DNA of 53,719 nt from the NCBI RefSeq assembly GCF_000373585.1, contig NZ_KB891915.1:1-53719 (forward strand), given 5' to 3'. Source of the stretch: Streptomyces sp. MspMP-M5 (GTDB lineage: Bacteria > Actinomycetota > Actinomycetes > Streptomycetales > Streptomycetaceae). Position 1 is the first letter of the stretch. Each line of letters starts with the position of its first letter. Of the stretch, positions 23,618 through 32,053 are shown piece after piece. Under the pieces are notes generated by a model. It was not told where the DNA came from. It did not search any database and saw only the letters and a list, made by a program, of their open reading frames with translations. The translations under genes and the position numbers were made by a program.

Positions 23618-25072
23618 GTGACCACCGCACTGCGTCGTCTGCGCAACTACATCGACGGGGAGTTCCGGGACGCCGCCGACGGCCGGACCACGGAGGTGGT
23701 CAACCCGGCCACGGGTGAGCCGTACGCCACCGCCCCTCTCTCCGGTGCCACGGACGTGGACGCGGCCATGGCGGCCGCCGAGGCCGCGTTCCCCGCCTGG
23801 CGCGACCTGATCCCGGCCGAGCGCCAGAAGGTCCTGCTCAAGATCGCCGACCGCTTCGAGGAGCGGGCCGAGGACCTGATCGCCGCCGAGTCCGAGAACT
23901 GCGGCAAGCCGATCGCCCTCGTGCGCTCCGAGGAGATCCCGCCGATGGTGGACCAGATCCGCTTCTTCGCGGGTGCCGCCCGGATGCTCGAAGGCCGCTC
24001 GGCCGGCGAGTACATGGACGGCTTCACCTCCATCATCCGCCGTGAGCCGGTGGGCGTCTGCGCGCAGGTCGCGCCGTGGAACTACCCGATGATGATGGCC
24101 GTATGGAAGTTCGCCCCGGCGCTCGCCGCGGGCAACACCGTCGTCCTCAAGCCCTCCGACACCACCCCCGCCTCGACGGTGCTGATCGCCGAGATCATCG
24201 GCGGCGTCCTGGACGAACTCGGCCACTCCCGCGGCGTGTTCAACGTCATCTGCGGCGACCGGGAGACCGGCCGTCTGATGGTCGAGCACCGGACCCCGGC
24301 GATGGCCTCGATCACCGGCTCGGTCCGGGCCGGCATGCAGGTCGCCGAGTCCGCGTCCAAGGACCTCAAGCGGGTCCACCTGGAGCTCGGCGGCAAGGCG
24401 CCGGTCGTGGTCTTCGAGGACACCGACATCGCCAAGGCCGTCGAGGACATCGCCACCGCCGGCTACTTCAACGCCGGCCAGGACTGTACGGCCGCCACCC
24501 GGGTGCTCGTCCAGGAGTCCATCCACGACGAGTTCGTCGCCGCGCTGGCCAAGGCCGCCTCGGAGACCAAGACGGGCGCGGTCGACGACGAGGACGTGCT
24601 CTACGGCCCGCTGAACAACGCCAACCAGCTGGCGCAGGTCAAGGGCTTCATCGAGCGGCTGCCCGCGCACGCCAAGATCGAGGCCGGCGGCGAACAGGTC
24701 GGCGAGAAGGGCTACTTCTTCGCCCCGACCGTCGTCTCGGGCCTGAAGCAGGACGACGAGATCGTCCAGCAGGAGGTCTTCGGCCCGGTGATCACCGTGC
24801 AGTCCTTCGCCGACGAGAAGCAGGCGGTGGAGTGGGCCAACGGCGTCGAGTACGCCCTGGCCTCCTCGGTGTGGACCAAGGACCACGCCCGCGCGATGCG
24901 GATGTCCAAGGCGCTCGACTTCGGCTGCGTGTGGATCAACACCCACATCCCGCTGGTCGCCGAGATGCCGCACGGCGGCTTCAAGAAGTCCGGCTACGGC
25001 AAGGACCTGTCGTCCTACGGCTTCGACGACTACACCCGGATCAAGCACGTGATGACCTCGCTGGACGGCTGA
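23618..25072 (+). CDS. 4-Aminobutyraldehyde/betaine-type aldehyde dehydrogenase
   Basis: 484 aa from the GTG at 23618, with AAGGGGG upstream. NAD-dependent ALDH: VAPWNYPMMMAVWKFAPALA (substrate/cofactor entry), LKPSDTTPAST, catalytic Glu in HLELGGKAP and Cys in NAGQDCTAATRV, ending EEVFGPV-like QQEVFGPVITV and the motif GYGKDLSSYGFDDY. The ending FDDYTRIKHV is typical of aminobutyraldehyde (PatD/ProA-like) dehydrogenases. Predicted to oxidise 4-aminobutyraldehyde to GABA, following the aminotransferase encoded divergently. About 45-50% similar by eye to the second dehydrogenase at 29083. Precise aldehyde range is inference. Confidence 0.88.
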   Translation: MTTALRRLRNYIDGEFRDAADGRTTEVVNPATGEPYATAPLSGATDVDAAMAAAEAAFPAWRDLIPAERQKVLLKIADRFEERAEDLIAAESENCGKPIALVRSEEIPPMVDQIRFFAGAARMLEGRSAGEYMDGFTSIIRREPVGVCAQVAPWNYPMMMAVWKFAPALAAGNTVVLKPSDTTPASTVLIAEIIGGVLDELGHSRGVFNVICGDRETGRLMVEHRTPAMASITGSVRAGMQVAESASKDLKRVHLELGGKAPVVVFEDTDIAKAVEDIATAGYFNAGQDCTAATRVLVQESIHDEFVAALAKAASETKTGAVDDEDVLYGPLNNANQLAQVKGFIERLPAHAKIEAGGEQVGEKGYFFAPTVVSGLKQDDEIVQQEVFGPVITVQSFADEKQAVEWANGVEYALASSVWTKDHARAMRMSKALDFGCVWINTHIPLVAEMPHGGFKKSGYGKDLSSYGFDDYTRIKHVMTSLDG

Positions 25073-25133
25073 ACCGGCCGTCCCCGAAGGGGGATCGGCG
25101 GCGTCGGGCGGTACGGAACGCTCGACACACCGT

Positions 25134-25186
25134 CGCGGGCGGAGGCCCGGCAATGGACGCTCTGTCTCTTGCCGCCTCCGCCCGCG
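25134..25186 (+). other. Long hairpin upstream of the first polyamine-binding protein
   Basis: CGCGGGCGGAGGC (25134-25146) pairs perfectly with GCCTCCGCCCGCG (25174-25186), and GGCAA/TTGCC (25149-25153, 25169-25173) adds five pairs after a two-base bulge. It ends 19 bases before the ATG at 25206. It may end most aldehyde dehydrogenase transcripts or protect the 5' end of the downstream mRNA. Confidence 0.6.
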
Positions 25187-25205
25187 GCACGTGAGAGTGC
25201 TCACC

Positions 25206-26387
25206 ATGGCTGATCTTTCGCGGCGTTGGCTGCTTCGGGGCATGGGCGGAATCGGTGCGACCGGGGCGCTGGCCGCTCTGACGGGATGCGGAGTGCCGCC
25301 GGCGTACGTCGAGGCAGCCGACCGTGAGGCCCCCGACCGCTCCGACCGCGACCGCCGACTGGTCTTCGCCAACTGGCCGCTCTACATCGACGTCGACGAC
25401 CACGACAAGCAGCGCCGCCCCACGCTCGACGCGTTCCAGAAGCGCACCGGGATCTCCGTGACGTACACCGAGGAGATCAACGACAACGACGAGTTCTTCG
25501 GCAAGGTCAGTCCCGCGCTGATGAACCACCAGCCCACCGGCCGCGACCTGGTCGTCATCAGCGACTGGATGTGCGCCCGCTACGTCCGGCTCGGCTGGGT
25601 CGAGACGATGGACCGCGCCGCCCAGCCGAACGTCGCCCGCCACCTCGACCCGCTGCTGGCCTCCCCGCACTTCGACCCGGGCCGCAGGCACTCGGTGCCC
25701 TGGCAGTCCGGGATCACCGGCATCGCCTACAACCGGAAGAAGCTGGGCCGGGAGATCAAGCACACCTGCGACCTGTGGAGGCCCGAACTGCGCGGCCGGG
25801 TCACGCTGCTCTCCGGGCTCGACGAGGCGTTCGCCATGCTGCTGCAGGGCAACGGCGTGGACATCACCCGCTGGACCGCCGACGACTTCCACCGGATGAT
25901 CGACCAGATACGCGGGCTGGTCCACAAGGGGCAGATCCGCCGGTTCACCGGCAACGACTACATCAAGGACCTGGACTCCGGCGACGTGCTCGCCGCCCAG
26001 GCGTACTCCGGCGATGTGATCCAACTCCAGGCGGACAACCCAGACATCGAGTTCGTGGTTCCCGAGGAGGGCGCGGAGCTGTGGGCGGAGAGCATGATGA
26101 TCCCCAACCTCGCGGCCCACAAGCGGAACGCGGAGCGGCTGATCGACTACTACTACCAGCCGGAGGTCGCGGCCGAACTGGCCGCATGGGTCAACTACGT
26201 CTGTCCGGTGCCGGCCGCGCGGGAGGTGCTCGCCTCCTCCAAGGACAAGGAGCGGGCGCAGCTCGCGGAGGACCCGCTGATCTTCCCCGACGCGGCGATG
26301 CGCAAGCGGCTGGCGATCGCGCGGGACATCACGGCCGAGGAGCGGACCGGGTTCGCCAAGGAGTGGAACGCGATCGTGGGGCTGTAG
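25206..26387 (+). CDS. Spermidine/putrescine-type ABC substrate-binding lipoprotein (orphan)
   Basis: 393 aa from the ATG at 25206; GTG codons at 25191 and 25197 are alternatives. A twin-arginine signal (SRRWLLR) ends in lipobox LTGC with Cys28, so a Tat-exported lipoprotein is predicted. The mature protein is a PotD/PotF-like family 1 binding protein: FANWPLYIDVDD at the start, GISVTYTEEINDNDEFFGKV, DLVVISDWMCAR, RRFTGNDYIKDLDSGDV, and LIDYYYQPEVAAELAAWVNY. No permease or ATPase genes follow it, so it probably shares the potABC importer encoded at 32054-35048, whose own binding protein is closely similar. Confidence 0.88.
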   Translation: MADLSRRWLLRGMGGIGATGALAALTGCGVPPAYVEAADREAPDRSDRDRRLVFANWPLYIDVDDHDKQRRPTLDAFQKRTGISVTYTEEINDNDEFFGKVSPALMNHQPTGRDLVVISDWMCARYVRLGWVETMDRAAQPNVARHLDPLLASPHFDPGRRHSVPWQSGITGIAYNRKKLGREIKHTCDLWRPELRGRVTLLSGLDEAFAMLLQGNGVDITRWTADDFHRMIDQIRGLVHKGQIRRFTGNDYIKDLDSGDVLAAQAYSGDVIQLQADNPDIEFVVPEEGAELWAESMMIPNLAAHKRNAERLIDYYYQPEVAAELAAWVNYVCPVPAAREVLASSKDKERAQLAEDPLIFPDAAMRKRLAIARDITAEERTGFAKEWNAIVGL

Positions 26388-26395
26388 CCGCGGGA

Positions 26396-26430
26396 GCCGG
26401 GCCGGGCCGGGCCGTGCCGTGCCGGGCCGG
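26396..26430. repeat. Pentanucleotide repeat (GCCGG/GCCGT)7
   Basis: Seven tandem five-base units, five GCCGG and two GCCGT, just after the binding-protein stop at 26387. Non-coding. Possibly folding into GC hairpins as a transcript end; no further role visible. Confidence 0.7.
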
Positions 26431-26531
26431 GTGCCGGCGGGGCCTGCCCTCCGCGGAGCGGTGGGCGGTGGACCGGTGAACTGGCGGGGTGGCGCAAGGG
26501 GGCGTCAACGCCCGTGTCAGACTGCGGAGTC

Positions 26532-27107
26532 ATGTCGTCCGAGAGAACATGGCCGCCGGTTCCGGCGCTGCCGTCGAAGCCGTCTCCCTGTGCGCCGTCG
26601 CCGGCCGTCACGCTGGGGCTGTTCGCCGCCTGGGCGCTGCACGACGCCGAGGAGGTGGCGTTCGGGCCGCGCTGGGTGCGGGAGAACGTACCGACGCTGC
26701 GGAAACGGTTCCCCCGGGTGCCCGAGAAGGTGTGGCGGGCCCTGGAGGGCGTCACCCAGCGGGAGTTCACGGCGGCGGTGGGGGTGATGGCGGTCATCGT
26801 GGGCAGCGCGGTGGTGAGCGGACACCGCACCGGCGGCCGGTCGGCGTACTTCCAGGCGGTGCTGGACGGCTTCGGGCTGCACGGTCTGATGCACCTCGCG
26901 CAGGCCGCCGCCGTCCGCGGCTATACGCCGGGCTCGGCCACCTCGCCCGTGCTCGTCCTCCCGTTCACGCTCTGGGCCCGCGGCCGGCTGCGGCGGGCCG
27001 GAGTGCTGCGGCCCGCGACCCCGGGCGGCGCGGCGCGCGGTATCGCCCTCGCGGCCGCCGCCACCGTCGTCTCGCACGGGGTGGCGCGGCGGCTGATCGA
27101 GAGGTAA
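26532..27107 (+). CDS. HXXEE-domain membrane protein
   Basis: 191 aa from the ATG at 26532 with GGAG just upstream; an in-frame GTG at 26514 is possible. The name-giving motif is AALHDAEEVAFGPRW-like: W-A-L-H-D-A-E-E, near residue 38. Three or four hydrophobic segments follow (EFTAAVGVMAVIVGSAVVSG, SATSPVLVLPFTLW, IALAAAATVVSHGVA), with a second conserved His pair in FGLHGLMHLAQA. The family has no established biochemical function; clustered His/Glu residues suggest metal binding at a membrane. Placement in the polyamine region may be incidental. Confidence 0.78.
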   Translation: MSSERTWPPVPALPSKPSPCAPSPAVTLGLFAAWALHDAEEVAFGPRWVRENVPTLRKRFPRVPEKVWRALEGVTQREFTAAVGVMAVIVGSAVVSGHRTGGRSAYFQAVLDGFGLHGLMHLAQAAAVRGYTPGSATSPVLVLPFTLWARGRLRRAGVLRPATPGGAARGIALAAAATVVSHGVARRLIER

Positions 27108-27157
27108 GGGGCGGGCGGGGCGACCGTCACTCGGCCCCGATCCCGCTGGGATGCCGG

Positions 27158-28180
27158 CTAGCCGTGCCAGCCCTCCGTGTACGTGTCGATCTCGGCCGCG
27201 AGGCGGGCCTTGGCGGTGTCGTCCATGAAGGAGGCGGTGACCGCGTTCTTGGCGAGGGCGGCCACGCCGGTGGCTTCCAGGCCCAACAGGCGGGCGGCGA
27301 CGGCGTATTCGGTGTTGAGGTCGGTGCCGAACATCGGCGGGTCGTCGCTGTTGATGGTGACGAGGACGCCGGCGTCGACCATCTCCTTCACCGGGTGCTC
27401 CTCCAGGGTGCGCACCGCGCGGGTGGCGATGTTGGACGTCGGGCAGACCTCCAGCGGGATGCGGTGCTCGGCGAGGTGGGCCAGCAGCGCGGGGTCCTGG
27501 GTGGCGCTGGTGCCGTGGCCGATCCGCTCGGCGCGCAGGAAGGTCAGGGCGTCCCAGACGGTGCCCGGGCCGGTGGTCTCGCCGGCGTGCGGGACGGAGT
27601 GCAGCCCGGCGGCGATCGCCCGGTCGAAGTACGGCTTGAACTGCGGCCGCGGCACGCCGATCTCGGGGCCGCCCAGGCCGAACGAGACCAGGCCCTCGGG
27701 CTGCAGCTCGCAGGCGATCCGGGCGGTCTCCTCGGCGGCTTCCAGCCCCGCCTCGCCGGGGATGTCGAAGCACCAGCGCAGCACCACGCCCAGCTCGGCC
27801 TCGGCGGCCTTGCGGGCGTCCTCGATCGCCTCGACGAAGGCGGCGTCCGGGATGCCGCGGCGGGTCGAGCTGTAGGGCGTGATCGTCAGCTCGGCGTAGC
27901 GGATCTGCTGACGGGCCATGTCGCGGGCGACCTCGTACGTCAGCAGGCGGACGTCCTCGGCGTCGCGGATCAGGTCCACGACGGAGAGGTAGACCTCGAT
28001 GAAGTGGGCGAAGTCGCGGAACGTGAAGTAGTCGGCGAGCGCCTCGGGGTCGCTGGGCACGGCGGAGTCCGGGTGCCGGGCGGCCAGCGCGGAGACGATC
28101 CGCGGCGAGGCCGAGCCGACGTGGTGGACGTGCAGCTCCGCCTTGGGCAGGCCCGCGATGAAGGCGTCGAGGTCGGACAA
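27158..28180 (-). CDS. 6-Aminodeoxyfutalosine deaminase (adenosine-deaminase family)
   Basis: 340 aa from a TTG start at 28180, chosen because AGGAGG lies five bases upstream. Zinc-dependent amidohydrolase of COG1816: His17 and His19 in ELHVHHVGSAS, later PHAGE, IGHGTSATQDP and the Asp pair in INSDDPPMFGT. True adenosine deaminases have HLHLDG at the first site; HVHHVGS differs. As I recall, the S. avermitilis protein Sav2595 of this family was shown to deaminate 6-aminodeoxyfutalosine in the futalosine menaquinone pathway, and its genomic position agrees with this locus. Substrate assignment is by that inference; adenosine deaminase is the fallback name. Confidence 0.85.
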   Translation of the reverse strand: MSDLDAFIAGLPKAELHVHHVGSASPRIVSALAARHPDSAVPSDPEALADYFTFRDFAHFIEVYLSVVDLIRDAEDVRLLTYEVARDMARQQIRYAELTITPYSSTRRGIPDAAFVEAIEDARKAAEAELGVVLRWCFDIPGEAGLEAAEETARIACELQPEGLVSFGLGGPEIGVPRPQFKPYFDRAIAAGLHSVPHAGETTGPGTVWDALTFLRAERIGHGTSATQDPALLAHLAEHRIPLEVCPTSNIATRAVRTLEEHPVKEMVDAGVLVTINSDDPPMFGTDLNTEYAVAARLLGLEATGVAALAKNAVTASFMDDTAKARLAAEIDTYTEGWHG

Positions 28181-28259
28181 CGGTTCCTCCTGGGTGAGGG
28201 GGCGCGGGACGGGGTGCGCGGAGCGGACGGTGCGGTCGGGCCATCGTAGGGGGGAGGGG

Positions 28260-28880
28260 TCACGCCCCGTCGGCCGCGTCCTGCCGCTCTTCGGCCAGGT
28301 GCTGCCGGGCCGCCATCAGGGCGAAGCCGAGGAGGTTCAGGCCGCGCCAGCAGGCCGGGTCCGCGGCGCGGTCGTCGTCGGCGGCGAGGCCGATGCCCCA
28401 TATGCGGTCCAGGGGGCTGGCCTCCACCAGGACGCGGGAGCCGGTGCCCAGCAGGAACTCCCGCAGCTCCGCGTGCTGGCCGAACTTGTGCGTGCTGCCC
28501 TCGACGACGAGGGCGAAGCGGTGCTGCCGCCAGACCTCCTCGTCGAAGCCGCGGACCGTCCGCCCGGCGTCCTTGGCCTCCTTGGGGTGGGCGGCCGCGA
28601 GGGCCCGGCGCTCGGCCTCCGCGTCCCCGAACAGGCGGGCTTTGGCGGCCATCATCCAGTGCTCGGCGGTGGCGTACCGGACGCCGTCGACGGTGAACAG
28701 GGCGGGCCACCACTGGCTGAAACAGCTCGCTCCGACTCCGCCGCCGCGGGGCGGGCGATGGCCCCAGAAACAGACGTACTCGAGCCGCTCACCGCGGGCG
28801 GTCAGGGCGGTCAGTTCCTCGACGGAGCGCGGTCCGTCGGCGGTGTGGTCGGTGGCCGTGGCCGGGCTGTTGTGCATCAT
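28260..28880 (-). CDS. NADAR-family N-glycosidase-like protein
   Basis: 206 aa from one of two adjacent ATGs (28880 or 28877); no clear Shine-Dalgarno. NADAR (YbiA-like) core: EYVCFWGHRPPRGG, FSQWWPALFTVDGVRYATAE, EHWMMAAKARLFGD, FALVVEGSTHKFGQHAELRE, LLGTGSRVLVEASPLDRIWG, then WRGLNLLGFALM. Bacterial members cleave reactive early riboflavin-pathway intermediates; others act on ADP-ribose. Soluble. Divergent from the second aldehyde dehydrogenase; upstream DNA contains several dyads. Confidence 0.88.
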   Translation of the reverse strand: MMHNSPATATDHTADGPRSVEELTALTARGERLEYVCFWGHRPPRGGGVGASCFSQWWPALFTVDGVRYATAEHWMMAAKARLFGDAEAERRALAAAHPKEAKDAGRTVRGFDEEVWRQHRFALVVEGSTHKFGQHAELREFLLGTGSRVLVEASPLDRIWGIGLAADDDRAADPACWRGLNLLGFALMAARQHLAEERQDAADGA

Positions 28881-28902
28881 GCCGGGATTCTGTCAGCGGG
28901 CA

Positions 28903-28992
28903 CCGACAACGTGTCGGGCACCCCCGCCACTGAATTCGCAGAATTCGTCGCGTAACCAAAAGGCAACAACGGAATCACTTGTTGGTTGCCTT
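28903..28992. promoter_or_regulatory. Divergent region with operator-like dyads (NADAR / second aldehyde dehydrogenase)
   Basis: AT-rich island. CCGACA-ACG-TGTCGG (28903-28917) is an inverted repeat; GAATTCG occurs twice, nine bases apart (28932-28947). At 28960-28992 AAGGCAAC/GTTGCCTT, CAACAA/TTGTTG (nine-base centre) and AACCAA/TTGGTT are overlapping dyads. AACAACGGAATC (28965-28976) and AATCACTTGTTGGT (28973-28986) match elements at 23484-23525 upstream of the first aldehyde dehydrogenase. Confidence 0.55.
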
Positions 28993-29082
28993 CTGCTCTG
29001 CCAGGATCGGCCATCGATTCCGGAAATAGCTACGCCTGGCAGTGCCGCTGAGCGGCCCCGGCGCTCGGCGGAGGAGAGCACG

Positions 29083-30609
29083 ATGGATCAACGGTTCCAG
29101 CGCTTCGAAGTGACCGAACGATTCGCCGAGGGCGCGCAATTCATCGCCGGAAGCCTCCGGAGCGGCACCTCCGGCCGTACCCAGGACGTCGTCGACCCGG
29201 CCACCGGCGAGACCGTGCTGCGCTACGAACTCGCCGGCACCGACGAGGTGGACGCCGCGGTGGCCGCGGCCGCGGCGGCCTTCCCGGGCTGGGCCGGGGC
29301 CACGCCCGCCGAGCGCTCGGACACCCTGCACCGCTTCGCCGCGGCGCTCGCCGAGGACGCCGCGGACCTCGCCGCCGCGGAATCCCTCAACTGCGGAAAA
29401 CCCCTCAAGCTCAGCAGGGAGTTCGACGTTCCCGGCACGGTCGACAACGCCGCGTTCTTCGCCGGCGCCGCCCGCCACCTGGAGGGCAGGGCGGCCGCGG
29501 AATACAGCGGCGACCACACCTCCATGATCCGCCGGGAACCGGTCGGCGTGGTCGGCTCCATCGCGCCGTGGAACTACCCGCTCCAGATGGCCGCCTGGAA
29601 GGTGCTGCCGGCCCTCGCCGCGGGCAACACCATCGTCCTCAAGCCCGCCGAGATCACCCCGCTGACCTCGCTGCTCTTCGCGCAGGCCGCACAGCGCGCG
29701 GGGCTTCCGGACGGCGTCCTCAACATCGTCTCCGGGGCCGGCCGGGACGCCGGTGAGCACCTCGTCGGCCACCCCGGCGTCGCCATGACCTCCTTCACCG
29801 GCTCCACCGCCGTCGGCAAGCGGGTCGCCGAGCTCGCCACCGGCACCGTCAAGCGGCTCCACCTGGAGCTCGGCGGCAAGGCCCCGTTCGTGGTCTTCGA
29901 CGACGCGGACCTGGATGCCGCCGTCCAGGGGGCGGTCGCCGGTGCGCTGATCAACACGGGCCAGGACTGCACCGCCGCCACCCGCGCCTACGTCCAGCGG
30001 CCGCTCTACGACGCGTTCGTCGGCGGCGTCGCCGACCTGATGGCGACCGTGCGGCTGGGCGACCCGTTCGACCCGTCCACCGACCTCGGACCGCTGATCT
30101 CGCACACCCAGCGGGACCGGGTGGCCGGCTTCGTCGAGCGCGCCCGCGGCTACGCCACCGTGGTCACCGGCGGCGCGGCCCCCCAGGGCGAGCTGGCCAA
30201 GGGCGCGTACTACCGGCCCACGCTGATCACCGGGGCCGCACAGGACAGCGAGATCGTCCAGGCCGAGATCTTCGGCCCGGTGCTGGTCGTGCTGCCCTTC
30301 GACGGCGACGACGAGGGCATCGCGCTGGCCAACGACACCCCCTACGGGCTGGCCGCGTCCGCCTGGAGCCGGGACGTCTACCGCACCGGCCGGGCCACCC
30401 GCGAGATCAACGCCGGCTGCGTCTGGGTCAACGACCACATCCCGATCATCAGCGAGATGCCGCACGGCGGCGCCAAGGCGTCCGGTTTCGGCAAGGACAT
30501 GTCGGCATACTCGTTCGAGGAGTACACGCAGGTCAAGCACGTGATGTACGACATCACCGGGGTGGCCGCGAAGGACTGGCACCGGACGGTCTTCGGGGAC
30601 CGCGGCTGA
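29083..30609 (+). CDS. Aminobutyraldehyde/betaine-type aldehyde dehydrogenase (second copy)
   Basis: 508 aa from the ATG at 29083, with GGAGGAGAG upstream. ALDH motifs: SIAPWNYPLQMAAWKVLPAL, IVLKPAEITP, catalytic Glu in HLELGGKAP, Cys in NTGQDCTAATRA, and QAEIFGPVLVV. The end, GFGKDMSAYSFEEYTQVKHV, is close to that of the dehydrogenase at 23618, so both probably handle amino-aldehydes. Together with the downstream binding protein, pot transporter and FAD oxidoreductase it looks like the intake and first oxidation arm of polyamine use. Two extra dozen residues at the N-terminus are unique. Paralogue division of labour is unknown. Confidence 0.87.
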   Translation: MDQRFQRFEVTERFAEGAQFIAGSLRSGTSGRTQDVVDPATGETVLRYELAGTDEVDAAVAAAAAAFPGWAGATPAERSDTLHRFAAALAEDAADLAAAESLNCGKPLKLSREFDVPGTVDNAAFFAGAARHLEGRAAAEYSGDHTSMIRREPVGVVGSIAPWNYPLQMAAWKVLPALAAGNTIVLKPAEITPLTSLLFAQAAQRAGLPDGVLNIVSGAGRDAGEHLVGHPGVAMTSFTGSTAVGKRVAELATGTVKRLHLELGGKAPFVVFDDADLDAAVQGAVAGALINTGQDCTAATRAYVQRPLYDAFVGGVADLMATVRLGDPFDPSTDLGPLISHTQRDRVAGFVERARGYATVVTGGAAPQGELAKGAYYRPTLITGAAQDSEIVQAEIFGPVLVVLPFDGDDEGIALANDTPYGLAASAWSRDVYRTGRATREINAGCVWVNDHIPIISEMPHGGAKASGFGKDMSAYSFEEYTQVKHVMYDITGVAAKDWHRTVFGDRG

Positions 30610-30646
30610 CCTGAGTCCGGTGGGGCGCCCGGGGTGCCCCGCCGCC

Positions 30647-30662
30647 CGCGGCCGGGGCCGCG
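30647..30662 (+). other. GC hairpin upstream of the pot binding-protein gene
   Basis: CGCGGCC-GG-GGCCGCG is a perfect 7-bp inverted repeat 52 bases before the ATG at 30715; GGGGC/GCCCC (30622-30640) forms another just before it. Position mirrors the long hairpin upstream of the other binding-protein gene. Confidence 0.4.
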
Positions 30663-30714
30663 CACCACCGTCACCACCGGCCGCACGCCGGGCACACCCT
30701 GAAAGGCCACGCGC

Positions 30715-31974
30715 ATGGAGCACCACGAGCAGCAGCCCGCACCCCCGGCCCCCTTCTCCCCGGCCGAGCTCACCGCCCTGCGCCGCAGCCTGACCACCGG
30801 CCGGCTCGCCATGACCCGCCGCTCGCTGCTGCGGGCCGGCGGGGCCCTGGCGGCCGCGGCCGGCGGCGGCGCGGCCCTGTCGGCCTGCGGGATCGCGCCC
30901 GCCGGCCGCACCGACGCCGCACTGACCGTGGACCACTCCCCGGCGGAGAAGCGCCTGAACTTCTCCAGCTGGACCGAGTACATGGACGTCAGCGACGACG
31001 GCAAGCACCACCCCACACTGGACGCCTTCCAGCGGCGCACCGGCATCGCCGTCACGTACACCGAGGACATCAACGACAACGACGAGTTCTTCGGCAAGAT
31101 CCAGGCACAGCTCGCAGGCGGGCAGGACACCGGACGCGACCTGATCGTGCTCACCGACTGGATGTGCGCCCGGATGATCTCCCTCGGCTGGATCCAGCCG
31201 CTGGACGCGGACCGCCTCCCGCACGCCCGCGCCAACCTGTCGGCGCAGTACCGCGACCCCGCCTGGGACCCCGGCCGCAAGCACTCCTACGTCTGGCAGG
31301 CCATCCCCGCGATCATCGCGTACAACACCAAGGCCACCGGCGGCCGTTCCGTCGACTCGATCAGCCAGCTGCTGGAGGACCCGCAGCTCAAGGGCCGGGT
31401 CGGCTTCCTCTCCGAGATGCGCGACACCGTCGGACTGACCCTGCTGGACATGGGCAAGCGGCCCGAGGACGTCACCGCCGACGACTACGACGCCGCGCTG
31501 GCTCGGCTGCAGAGGGGCGTCGACACTCGGCAGATCCGCCGCTTCACCGGCAACGACTACACAGGCGACCTGGACAAGGGCGACCTCGCCGCGTGTGTCG
31601 CCTGGGCCGGCGACGTCGTCCAGCTGCAGAGCGACAACCCGCACATCCGCTACACCGTCCCCAAGGCCGGCTACATGACCTCCACCGACAACCTGATGGT
31701 GCCCAGCAAGGCCCGCCACAAGGGGAACGCCGAACGGCTCGTCGACTACTACTACGAGCCGAAGGTGGCGGCCCGGCTCGCCGCGTACGTCAACTACGCC
31801 TGCCCCGTCGACGGCGTGCGCGGGGAACTCGCGAAAATCGATCCGGAACTCGCGAAGAACCCGCTGATCCTGCCGGACGAGGAGATGGCCGCCCGGTCCC
31901 ACTCCTTCCGCGCCCTGACCCCTTTGGAGAACCGGGTGTTCAACCAGAAGTTCTCCGACCTCACCGGCACCTGA
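30715..31974 (+). CDS. potD: Spermidine/putrescine ABC transporter substrate-binding lipoprotein
   Basis: 419 aa. An unusual 33-residue Pro/Gln/His-rich N-terminal arm precedes the Tat signal TRRSLLRA; lipobox LSAC places the lipid on Cys58. Later start codons (ATG at TRRSLLR) would remove the arm. Mature domain is PotD/PotF-like: FSSWTEYMDVSDDG, GIAVTYTEDINDNDEFFGKI, DLIVLTDWMCARM, RRFTGNDYTGDLDKGD, LVDYYYEPKVAARLAAYVNY. First gene of the transporter cluster; potA follows after 79 bp. Closely related to the orphan binding protein at 25206. Confidence 0.9.
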   Translation: MEHHEQQPAPPAPFSPAELTALRRSLTTGRLAMTRRSLLRAGGALAAAAGGGAALSACGIAPAGRTDAALTVDHSPAEKRLNFSSWTEYMDVSDDGKHHPTLDAFQRRTGIAVTYTEDINDNDEFFGKIQAQLAGGQDTGRDLIVLTDWMCARMISLGWIQPLDADRLPHARANLSAQYRDPAWDPGRKHSYVWQAIPAIIAYNTKATGGRSVDSISQLLEDPQLKGRVGFLSEMRDTVGLTLLDMGKRPEDVTADDYDAALARLQRGVDTRQIRRFTGNDYTGDLDKGDLAACVAWAGDVVQLQSDNPHIRYTVPKAGYMTSTDNLMVPSKARHKGNAERLVDYYYEPKVAARLAAYVNYACPVDGVRGELAKIDPELAKNPLILPDEEMAARSHSFRALTPLENRVFNQKFSDLTGT

Positions 31975-32053
31975 GCCGGCCCCGCGGCGCCCGGTCCGCA
32001 CCACCGGTCCCGCCCGAGCCGTTCTGCCCCCTCCGACCCACGGGACGACCCAC

